DNA from: Brachypodius melanocephalos
Taxonomy: Eukaryota > Chordata > Aves > Passeriformes > Pycnonotidae
Reading direction: 5' to 3'
Assembly: GCA_013398615.1 (NCBI GenBank)
Contig: VZSR01000520.1
Span: 32,154,496-32,218,495 of the forward strand
DNA length: 64,000 nt
The position numbers and the translations under genes were made by a program. The notes under the pieces were generated by a model. That model was not told the DNA's origin. It saw nothing but the letters and a program-made list of their open reading frames with translations, and ran no database searches. Positions 1 to 10,303 of the stretch are shown here, one piece after another. Every line of letters begins with the position of its first letter. Position 1 is the first letter of the stretch.

Positions 1-2675
1 ATCTCTGAACCTCATCCTGCCTTTAAAGGATGAGAGGGAAGGAGATCTGATCTCCTTTATGTAAATTAAGTGTGACCTCTGGGATCTCGATAAGGTGTCA
101 ATGAATCCTTCAGCTGAGCAGATATTGGAGACCTGATCTAAACCTATATTTTTTGAGGCTGTTGCATGTTAATAACGTATTTATTTGTGACATTCAATTC
201 AATCAGCTTTCTGAAATCAATAAAATAATCCTTGTTGGAGAGCCCTGGATAGAGAATATAATTCCTTCTGGCCCATAAAGGGATATGTTGTCATTAGAAG
301 GGCTTGTGGATTCTGTGGCTTTCTTCCTTTGGTCAGTGGCACAACCAATTCCCTAGAAAAAAGGGACTTTGTTTTCACTTGCAGAAATAGGAGTGTTCCC
401 TAAAGAATTGCTACAGAGAACTTGTACGGGGAAAGGCTGATGTCTCTCCCAATATTGCCACAAAGAATGGTCTTAAGAGATGTATATCACATGAACTTGC
501 TTTTATTTAAAGTGGAGCACATAGCAATGAAAAATAGATACATTTTAAGGAAAATTACTAGATATTTATTACTTTGTGCTATTTTATGTTTATATATTTA
601 AAAGCTTTTAAAAACATATATCAAAACATTTTTCAAATAAAGACTCCCTAATGTGTCAAAAAATAAAGATGTCATTTTCAACCTGCAGATTTTCTAAATT
701 TTGTACTAAATCATTCTGAGCTTGTTGTTTGAAAGCATTACTAGCCATGGATCCCATGTGCTAACTAATTATAGTGTGGACGTGGGCTGAAAAGTGTCCT
801 GGCATGATGCAGACAGAACGGCTTTCTCACCATTTTTTCTGAAGTATTTGCTTCATCTCTCACTCTGGTTACATTACACCATCTGCTTTCAGTTCCTTCC
901 AATCTTGCTTGATAGAGGATAAGGGTATAGCCACTTTTGGGAGAAGGAAAATGTCAACCCCAAAATCTCTCCTGTGTTAAAAAAAACCCACACCAACACC
1001 CCAGACCAGTGAGCGCAAACAGCCCCCTAATGTTTGACAGTGAGCTTGTGCATGAGTGTAGCCATGCACATGGGGCTTGGGGGGTTTTGAAAACAGCACT
1101 TGCCAAAATTCTTTTTTGAATCCACAAACATTTCCAAAAACTTTTGAAAAATCTCCACTGAGACCATATATTTTTTTTCTTGTTCTTCTACATCCACAGT
1201 GGAAATTACATATTGGTTTGAATCAGATATATACTACACATACTTTTTATGAAGTGTACACCATATGAAGTTATAAGCATCCATGCTTTGACTTTTCCAG
1301 CAGTTATTACACCAATATGGTTAAGTGGCTTTAAGTGTAATCATTCAGAACTCTGAAAAAAAATCTGGTCTTAATACTGTATCTTGCAGAGAAGAATGGA
1401 TGTTATTTTCAAGCACTTACTGTAAATTCAGTGTGCTGGGATTTCTCTCTCAGCATCAGTAAAATTATTGCATTTATCCTACATAATATGACTTGTATAG
1501 TTCACATTGTGGTAATCTGCCAGTGGTTAGAATGAAAATGAATATATACAGGCACTTCCCAACAGTAGACAGACTAGGGGAAAACCAAAACAAACCACAG
1601 AGTGTGTCTACAGTAATATTTTTTTTCTGTACTATATATGAATTACTTTAGCTGTTCTCTCTCTGTAGCTTTCTGAGGTGAGTTTTAACAGTTTTTAGAT
1701 AAAACTTTGAATTCTGATTTTGAAGGATAATATGTCTGTAGTGTTCAAACATGTTTCCGATCCCAGACAGGAAAGCGGATAAGGATAATTCTGTAAATCT
1801 GAAATAAAGGAGCTTCTCTCCATCAGCCTTTGTCAGTTCTGGGATGCCAGCTGAAGCTGGGATCAAAAGTCAAATGTTTTGTGACCAGTAAGTTAGTATT
1901 ACCAAATAATAAGATCACCACCATATGCCTATGGCTAAACAGGTACATACATTGTATTTAATCAAACCCAAGAGGAGTTTGTCTCTCGCCACTTCTTAGG
2001 CATTAGAATCCAAGGGTCATGTTGTATTCACATACTGCAACTGAATTATCTCAGGCTTACCATAGGGTAGAAGTTGAACACAGCTATCAGGGAAGCACTT
2101 TGCCATATATCAGCTATTCTGTCAGCACTGCCTTAGCTCACTTAGCTAGTGAATGTAATGTAATTCAAGCTAGCTTACCCTAAAATTAGTATTCTCAATA
2201 GAAGCAAAATGCATTTAATTGTATTGTATTATAATGTATTTAATAAGGAAAAGTTAAAGTATGTTTTGGCTTTATAAATTTAGAAGTTATGGGTTGCCTT
2301 AAATTCAGATTCCTCTTTTACCCAGGCAAATATGACTGCATTTGTACATTATAAAATATATTAATATTTGTTTCTCAGACTACTTAAAGAGCATTGCTTC
2401 CAAAATAATACCAGTGCTTAATGTTGAATTCTGTGAGATGTTTTAGCTGCTTCTAAGGAAGAGAAAGGTCACAGAAATTTACTGCATTATATAAATGCAA
2501 TAATCTCTCTGTATGCAACTTCTCTGCAGTGAAATAAAGAATAGGGCTGGCTGAATTTTCTCCATTTTAATTTTACTTTCTTTACTCTGAAAATCATTGC
2601 CAATGGCAAGGAAGATATTAAGGTGCTTAGAGAGTGTCTTGTACTTATAAAAAGCCTAGAAGATCATTATTTTGC
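1..2675. other. AT-rich non-coding sequence
   Basis: Mostly unique AT-rich DNA with short homopolymer runs. The few open frames are under 75 codons, overlap one another and resemble nothing I recognise. I see no repeat family, RNA gene or promoter here. Confidence 0.6.
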
Positions 2676-2715
2676 TTATAGAATCATAGCATACCTTGGA
2701 TTGGAGGGTGAGTTA
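2676..2715 (-). mobile_element. CR1 LINE 3'-tip remnant
   Basis: About 40 bp resemble the extreme 3' end of CR1 read on the opposite strand: a TAGAATCATAG stretch followed by a TTGGATTGGAGGG stretch. This matches the usual order of the 8-bp terminal repeat followed by the TTGGGTTGGAAGG block. Sequence on either side shows no further CR1 similarity. It is either a very short insertion or the surviving end of a decayed one, and at this length chance resemblance is possible. Confidence 0.5.
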
Positions 2716-3660
2716 TTGACACAAACACAAAATCTTTAATGTTGATTTTCATGTTGATGCTTGAATATCAACATCCTTGCAAACTTTTGCCATTTACATA
2801 AAATGGATGGCTCTCTCTATTTAAAACAGCTTGCATTGGTTTTTAAAGCAGTTAAATAGTAGAAACATTATCTATGTGCCATTGAAACACACTAAGACAA
2901 TCTGGAAAATATCTGTAAAATGCATTTCCTTCAGAAGTACAGTTAGGACAATTTTTCTGGGAATTTACTAATAGCATTTTTCATTATGAAGTATGAAATT
3001 AAATTTTTTCAGGTAGATCTACTTTACAGGGAAAACTAACACTTAAAAAACAATACATTTAAATAATTTTGATTTATTGCCTCTCAACATGCCACTTCTG
3101 TGTGTCCTGTCGCAGAATACAGCCAGGCCAAACTTCTTATATTGTTTTCATATGGGTTTGGATTTAGTTGAAGCACATAGATAACCATCTCAGCTGGTAC
3201 AGATGCAACTGCTTTGCTTTGTTAGAAATTGAATTGCTCCCTGTTCATTTTCACACTCTGGAGAGTTTCACACTATTCCCATGCTTTTAACTTACATCAA
3301 TTAATTCACATTTAGATACAACCAACATTTATACTCAGTGCAGAGTCCCACATATACATTTTCCAAATCCGCTTTTCCTGCAGTAATTTTTGCACATATT
3401 CAAAGGAGTTTTAAGCTGTGGAGGAATACACCGAGGGGACCATGCTGGCCTGTGCCAGAGCGCTCTAGCATGCTTAAAATCTCCTCTGACTTTGAAAGCC
3501 CACCCAGGTCCTGCGCTCAAGAATGAGGCTTGTGCAGAGAGGAAATCTTACTACTTCCTCTAAATCGCCTCAAAAAAATTAATAAATTCCTTGATTTATA
3601 AAAGCAGGGGGGTTTTTTTTCCAACTGTGCATTTCCTTCCTGCTTTTTTTCTTTCTCTTT
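2716..3660. other. AT-rich non-coding sequence
   Basis: Unique sequence with no repeat or gene that I recognise. It ends in a T-rich and pyrimidine-rich stretch (about 3610-3662) immediately before the CpG-rich segment. Confidence 0.55.
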
Positions 3661-4141
3661 CTCGGTCGGTTTTACTTTGAAATAAAACAGAAACCAGCTT
3701 TTCTGAGCGTTTGGTGGTTAATTTCGGTGCAAGCATATGCTCAGTTTGAATCCCATCTTCCAACACCACGGGGCTTAGGGCATCTGTAGCATCCTCCACA
3801 GTTTCGTGTTCATCCCTGTTCCAGCAGCAGCACATGGCAATGCTGTGATCCTGCCCTCTCCCCCGAGCTGGGTGTCGCGGTGGTGCCGATTTATTCGGAG
3901 CCATGGCCCGTACAGGACAGAGCGCTCCTGCTGCTCCCTCAGGAATCCTCAAGGTCGCTGTGAGCCGAGGACAGCCGGGCCATTCTCGGACGGTGTGGCA
4001 TAACAAATGGAAGTGTCCCATTTCAGCCAGTCGGCACCAAGTTTATTCCTGTCGTCGGTGTCATCAAATCAAATTTACTCGCAAAAGTCAAAGCTGTGAA
4101 AGCCTCCCTCGTTTGAGTGCTTATAATTCAGGAACTACAGA

Positions 4142-4153
4142 GCCATCTACTGG
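4142..4153 (-). promoter_or_regulatory. CTCF-type core motif
   Basis: The minus strand reads CCAGTAGATGGC, which fits all 12 positions of the CTCF core consensus CCASNAGRKGGC. It sits within the CpG-rich segment, a common setting for CTCF sites. Motif matches of this length also arise by chance in 64 kb, so occupancy is unproven. Confidence 0.45.
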
Positions 4154-4431
4154 TGCTTTTTATACCTTTAGGTACAATTTTAAGGCATTTGGGAACAAGA
4201 TAAACGAGTCCTGAATCCATTAGGATGTTCATTCAAATTAAACCGGTGAATTTTGCCTTCGTGATTGTAACTTTAGGGTGAAAAATTAGCACAATGGGGC
4301 AACCGTGCTTCACCTGAAAGCGAAAATTCGTAACAATAAGAAGCAAGCTGATAAAATAAGGACAAATTAAAGAGGGTCATAATAGTGAAATAGTAAAGCT
4401 TCAGTTGAGGGTTAAAGGGCTTCGAAATCCA

Positions 4432-4450
4432 CTGTGTGTGTTTGTGTGTG
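4432..4450. repeat. Short (TG)n-rich microsatellite
   Basis: An imperfect TG run interrupted by TTT, about 19 bp, at the downstream edge of the CpG-rich segment. Confidence 0.6.
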
Positions 4451-4482
4451 GTGACTGCTAATGACAGATATTCATATTAGGC

Positions 4483-5562
4483 GAAATAGCTGCTATCTTA
4501 AAATGTGCTAAATATAGACTCCTTGACAACCAATTCTGCTAGTTCAGGCAGTCCTTACTGAAACAAAAATAATAAAACTTGAGGGTCTTTAGTGGAAGAT
4601 AGGCGGTTTTTCAGGCACAAAAATAAGGCAATCTACAGATTGATTAAGTTTCCACCAATAACAAGCTTTACACCATTAAATAAGCATCACTGCAATTCCA
4701 CTGTTGCTTTTCTGTGCCTATTGCAGAGCTGTGCTCTGGTAGGTCTGATTGAAACCCCTCATTCAGGTGGCAGGGCCTGTTCAGTGAAAGATCTGTCTAC
4801 ATTTGTGAAGTTTAACACTAGGGTGACTAGTTATGACCACTGTGAGGGACTTCGAGATCAAGGCACCAGTGAGGCAGCTCGCTCTCCTTTGGAGAAAGAG
4901 TCACTGCAAATCCCTCCTGCTAAGGATGCCAGAATAGGGAACGCAGCTGAGGAAACTAGAGGGATTTCCAAAGCCAGTCCTTGTCTGTCCTTTGAATAAT
5001 CTACAGCAGTATATAAAACAAGTTGAGGATGATTTCTCATCTCAGACTGAGTGGCACAGACAGGCTCACAGCAACAGAGTATTCAGACATACATTACAAA
5101 CAACTTGTCCCTGGGCCTTCTCTCAGACCCATGTACTGCCAAAATCCTAAAGTATTGTGAAATAAAAATACGTATTTTGTCCAGTTCAGACCTGAAATCA
5201 TGTATGATCCGTACAGTAACAAATGAACGTTCCCTGATCTCTATCATGAGGGTTTGTGGAGGTGTTTGAGGGGTCAGAGTCATGGTCCTGGATGACTGTA
5301 GGACACGAGAATCAAACTGGCCTGTCCTAGACTTTTCTGCATGTGGAGAATAGCCTTGGCATTTGCTGTGGCTTGAACCATGTCTGCATATCGCCCTCAG
5401 CAGGATGGGAAAAAAAATCTGCTTTTGAGAGCTTGGTGGCTGTTAAGCAGTTCTGAGGATGATGGATCAGTGTTTAGACACACGATACGTGGGGGGTTTT
5501 GTTTTCTTATTATGGGCAGGCAGAATTGCTGGAGCAAAAGTAGGTCAGACATTGGTTGTAAA
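4483..5562. other. Non-coding sequence
   Basis: Unique sequence. It contains a weaker CTCF-like core on the plus strand (AGGTGGCAG, near 4765) and a 135-codon open frame at 4592-4999. That frame has no recognisable domain and is treated as chance. Confidence 0.5.
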
Positions 5563-5790
5563 TGACAAAGAAAGAAAGGAAATATAGAAGTGAGAGTGTA
5601 AGTAATTTGGCACAGAGTCAGAGAAAAATTGCAATGAATGATGAGGGAAAGAAATTAAGAAAAAAAAAGAAGCTACCAATGGTAAGACTGGAAAGGACAT
5701 AATAAGGGGACTTATACAAATATAAATGAGGAAATAGAAGGAAATGGACATAGGATAAAACAAGAACTGACAGAGGAAACAGAAGGGACA
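5563..5790 (+). other. Purine-rich strand-asymmetric tract
   Basis: The plus strand is strongly A+G rich over about 230 bp, with many AAAG, GGAAA and GAGGAAA words and few pyrimidine runs. The matching minus-strand frames (such as 5545-5763 and 5618-5824) are phenylalanine/leucine/serine-rich simply because of this bias. No family is recognised. Confidence 0.55.
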
Positions 5791-8575
5791 TAACTGAACT
5801 CAGCATACAGAGATCTCTAGTCAAGCATGTGCTGCCTAGGCATTTCCCTAATTCCTATGGTCTTTATAATGATAAACTCCAATACTTACTAGAACACAGA
5901 TATTTGTTTCATTTATCAATAGACCTAAAAAGGCTTTTCCTACCTTCAGGACAAATATTCCCAAAAGTAAATCATGGCACATTAGCTATGTGGGAAATAA
6001 TAGCTTTGTCTTTTCTTTCCCCAAGTGTTTTTGCAGCAAAGCTCTTCATCGTGCCAATGCAAATAATCCATCTATTGGCAAAATATTTAAGCATTTGTTT
6101 ATTTTAGACACAGACGTAAGAAGTTTCATGTTGAGGAGTTTCACACCAACTATGGGTTTTATTTAAAGCTGTACCTATGTATTTTCCTTGAATGGGACCT
6201 TCAGGTGTGCACTTGGCTCTCTGTAACATAGTCCCTGTATCTCTGAATCAAAAATCTACCACATTATATGACCAGGGAATGGTTCCAGAATCAGTCACAT
6301 CAGAAATTTGGCTAATTCTGGAAGGTCCAATTAATATCATGCAGCTTCCACTCAGAGCAGAGCGGGCTGGAGATCTGCCTTCTCAGAGACCATCTGTGTT
6401 CAGCTGATGCTCCCTCAACAGCACTCTACTGCCAACACCTGCAACCATGGGCTGAGGAGGAGGTGGGATTGCACTGGAGAGTCACAGCCCCTTTTTCATA
6501 CCTCCTTTCACCCACTCTGTGTTCTCTAATGTCAGAAGACACATCCACAGAGATGCCAGGCTCTTCCACACAGTCTCCATCAACACCTTACCTCCTGGCT
6601 GTTCTTTCCCACGGGAAACTTGCAGATGAAGCTCTCTCCTACCTGAACACAATTTCAAAGGATTTTCAAAGGGTTTAGCACTGATTTCACCTTTTGTACA
6701 GAATCCAAAACATATATAAAATTACAATTTTTTAAAAAAATTGAAAATTGTCTTGAGCTTTTCACTCTTTTATACTTCATTTTTAAAAATCTGTAATTTT
6801 CTGGATTTTATTAGACAAATTGATCTGAAATCTACAAGGACCATGCTTCCTGAGACTGCTAAAGAACTAGTACTACGTGCCACTAGAGTCAAGAGGCTCT
6901 CTAAGGGGCGTTATCTTCACACTATTTTACACTTTTAAATGTTCTGAGAATGAGTCATGAAGTGTTATTGGATTTGCTAAATATACCCATATGCTGATAT
7001 CTGCAGCACAGTTAAAACACATCCATGCACTTCATTGCTGTTGACAGAGCATAATATATAATTAAAACAGAAAGAAAAAAAAAAAAGCCAGAACAGGAAT
7101 AAAGCCCCATCTTAAAGGCTTCTTTTAATGAACCATTTAGGTCTTTGTAGATGTGTTTAACAGAAACTGTTTCTTAGTTCTTATAATAAAATTCAAATCT
7201 ACAAAATAATTTCCTTGGGTGAGATTTCGGTATTTTCTTTATACGATAATAAGTAATTTTTTTTTAATTGTACTACAGTAGCACTGAAAAGCATGAGCAG
7301 AGAAAAGCTTTTTGCACACTATGGATGGACATTAAGAAACAATTATTCCACTACAGAGTAAACTGACAAGACAGAGACTACCTGTGCCACAGACTAAATA
7401 TATTTGTATATCACATTTTGTAAAAAATATTCTGATAGAAGTGCTTAAGAAACCGAGAAATCTGTTTCAATCCAACAGTTTACTGGAGCACACAGGGTCA
7501 ATGTAATCATTAGCATTACATATGTAAACAGTTAATCCTTAACACTTTTGTATTAAACCAGCTGCAGGGGAACAGTCCTACACACCTCCAGGTAAGGCAA
7601 GGTAGGGCTGATGACCAAGGTACCCAGTCACCGAGGTGGAGGTGGCCAGGATTCAGAGCAGTTTGATGAAGGAAACTGTGGCCCAAGTATGGATGTTTTC
7701 ATTTCTACATTTTCCTTACTCATTTTTTGTTCTGCTCAATGTTTTGTACACCTGCTTAGACTAGTGAAGATGTATTTGTGCACCTGGATTTTATCCATTT
7801 TTTCTGAATTTGGGAGAAGTCTTGAAAAATTACAGAAGATACATTTTCGATTGTGAAAATCTCTAAGTTTTTTATAAAGTTAAGAGATAGGATGCACTTT
7901 TTTTTTCTAATATATAAAGCATTTTTTGTTTTATCTGTGTAAACTCTCAAGAAGAGACACCAGCATATTTAGGAGACAGATTAAGGCCATGATCAGATTT
8001 AAATTCATCATGTATCTTGTGATGCTTCAGGGATTCCTAGAGCAGAAGCTGATGGGGCTAGTTTTCACTGCCATCCTGATAAAATGAATATTCATGATCG
8101 TGAAAAGTTTCCTACTGACAACAGGGTTAAATTCTGTTAATATTTAGAATAGTTGGGCATAAGGTGCAATTGTTAAAGATTTCTCTTATCTGCCCAGGTA
8201 TTTTTAATGCCATGACTAACTAATATGGACAAGGAATATTTGAAATAAACAAAAATAAAAATCCTCAGTTAGTGTAATTTGGCATTATTTTGCCACTTTC
8301 TTGGTATATAACCCAGCTTTCATGCTCCTGGATGAATTTCCAGCATGTACTTTAAACATGAAAAGGAGAAGTTGGTGGGAAAGATCACTAAGCAGCCTAA
8401 CAATGGAGAGAAAATAGGATCCTGCAGGAACTTTTCAGTTTGCATATGTGACAATTTCTCTTTATACTATAATTCTTAGAAGCAAGCCTAAACTTAGTGG
8501 AACAGAGATGTAAAGACAGATCGCAAGTACCACCAAATTTAAGTCTTCTCAATATCAGCTGTTCCAATGACTCAC
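5791..8575. other. AT-rich non-coding sequence
   Basis: Unique sequence with several open frames under 95 codons and no recognisable product. A CAGGTAAGG splice-donor-like string occurs near 7590, but no credible exon precedes it. Short A and T runs lie near 7077 and 7258. Confidence 0.5.
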
Positions 8576-8582
8576 GAGATAT

Positions 8583-8610
8583 ATACATATATATTTAAAG
8601 ATATATGTAT
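8583..8610. repeat. AT-rich inverted repeat, 10-bp arms
   Basis: ATACATATAT at 8583-8592 is the reverse complement of ATATATGTAT at 8601-8610, with an 8-base loop. It is embedded in TA-rich sequence, so it probably arose by simple-repeat expansion. Confidence 0.65.
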
Positions 8611-8732
8611 CTCAAACAAATAGTCAAAAGCCTATTACTCACCTCTACTAAAAATAACAGTAAATTGTTTAACATTACTGGCAACTCTATTTGTTTGTTT
8701 CAGTCTTTAAAAAAAATCAAAACATGTTGCTT

Positions 8733-8759
8733 GGGGTTTGGGATTGGGATTGGGATTGG
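8733..8759 (+). repeat. (GGGATT)n hexamer and G-quadruplex motif
   Basis: Four G runs (8733-8736, 8740-8742, 8746-8748, 8752-8754) are separated by three-base loops TTT, ATT and ATT. This is a textbook intramolecular G-quadruplex pattern. The hexamer GGGATT differs from the vertebrate telomere unit TTAGGG in loop order, so it is not an interstitial telomere array. Confidence 0.7.
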
Positions 8760-8769
8760 TTAGATGGGT

Positions 8770-10270
8770 ATTCACCCTGCCTAGACACTACATCTTGGAA
8801 ACAGCAAAAAAATTGCTGCTGATTGAGTACATCCTACTGAAACAAAAAATTGTGTCAAGCTACAAAGATTTGTATTATGGATAAGACTGAAAAAACTGAA
8901 TGTATATTCACTGGATGCAAGGTAACATCAAAGCTATCCATGCAAGTGTTATTAAGTTATAACAGAGATTAAATCAAATCCAAGCACAAGTCTAAAATTT
9001 AAAGATGCATAAACAGACACTAAAGAGATTTTTCTCTCAAAAATTAAGGAATTAGAGAACAAAAAAATTTACAAACGTCATTTCTCAAAAGCTTATAAAC
9101 CTGAAATATTTAAAACAAGGAACTATCTCAACCATGAGCTCTAACAAACAGAAAATGGAAGATGGAACAAAAACAATTAGACAAAGAGGAGTCGAAGGGA
9201 AAAGCTAGAGATACGATTTCAGGTGAAGGAAAATCACCACAAGCAGGGGCAGGAGGTAAAACAGAAGGCTGGGTCTTATGAGCATATATTTTTATCCAGG
9301 CTCCTAAATAAAATCACTGGGTTTTTTGAATGTTTTTGTTTGTTCAAATATTTGGATTTGCTGGTTTTTGTGTTGTCATGGTTATTAAATTTGATTGAGA
9401 GTTTAGTGCCATCATGCCCCAGTACAATCAGTAGTGGTGGCATCTATATTAAACCAGAGCAAAACAAAACAATTAGCTTCTTTCTCTTCCCTCTCCCTTG
9501 TTTGTAAATTCTAGCATCCTGACAACCAGCATCACAATATGTAAACAAGTTTTATTACAAACCAGCAAAGAGTTTAAAAGTATGTTTCTTTCTAATCATG
9601 CAAGCTCTTTTATGACTTTAATGATACTTTGTGGTTTGATTGTAACCTTAATTATTTACACTGTAAACACTTAATCATTGATCAGATTACTTAAATGAAT
9701 TGTAGCCTTCTACATCTCACAACAATAAGTTAGTTTGGGGCATTACTTCATCATATTTAACCTTTTATTTCAGTTTTATAATGTTGTTTCTGGAGCCAAA
9801 TTGATATGTGAATCTTTTTATACAGGCATGTAACAAGTGACAGCTAGAGAAAGCCATAGAATATATTACTGGAAAGCTCTGACAAGGAATGAAAAGCAAC
9901 AATTAGGATGAAAATTATAAGGGTAGCCAGTTAATTCACACCTAAAACAACCATTAATATCTTTAAAAAGTACTTTACCATGCACATTACCTAGGACAAA
10001 ATATAGCATTCACTGGTTTCATTGTAGCATTATATTTACATTATTAGTGTATTCTTATTCTAAACCTATTTGCAGAATCCTTTTTCACTGTAAATAGCAA
10101 GTTCTGTATGACTATGGGAAAGGGCTTTAACTTATGCTTATATGAATATTAATACTGAAATTCTGAACCAATTTCTCCAGGTTTACTTCAATACTATGTA
10201 GGACAGGAAGGGATATCTTCAGTCAAGCCCTGTTCTTTTCTCTCACTACAGTATGTTCTGCAGTTCCTTT
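8770..10270. other. AT-rich non-coding sequence
   Basis: Unique sequence. A purine-rich stretch covers about 9140-9270, and 9600-9780 is rich in TAAT-type words. No gene or repeat family is recognised. Confidence 0.5.
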
Positions 10271-10274
10271 TATG

Positions 10275-10303
10275 TGTATATATATATATATACATATATA
10301 TGT
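10275..10303. repeat. (TA)n microsatellite
   Basis: About 29 bp of alternating TA/TG/CA, nearly self-complementary. Confidence 0.85.

Larger units (their letters stand above)
3663..4482. promoter_or_regulatory. CpG-rich island, candidate regulatory element
   Basis: I counted 23 CpG dinucleotides between 3663 and 4111, about one per 20 bp, and about 31 by 4482. The surrounding tens of kilobases have roughly one per 100-200 bp. GC content also rises, notably at 3830-4000. CpG retention in otherwise depleted vertebrate DNA usually marks sequence unmethylated in the germline, such as promoters and some enhancers or insulators. No TATA box or convincing exon is visible. A 141-codon minus-strand open frame (3596-4021) overlaps it but has no recognisable homology; high GC lowers stop-codon frequency and can explain it. 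A CTCF-type motif lies inside at 4142-4153. The function is inferred. Confidence 0.5.

Noticed and set aside
3596..4021. 141-codon minus-strand frame over the CpG island
   Set aside because: The frame is explained by raised GC content. The protein is arginine/proline/cysteine-rich without known motifs. It could be revisited if transcripts exist.
7570..7600. Possible mini-exon before a strong splice donor (CAGGTAAGG)
   Set aside because: The preceding segment between a CTGCAG and the donor is about 27 bases with no polypyrimidine tract, and no partner exon is visible.
8733..8759. Interstitial telomere repeat
   Set aside because: The unit is GGGATT rather than TTAGGG and there are only about three copies.
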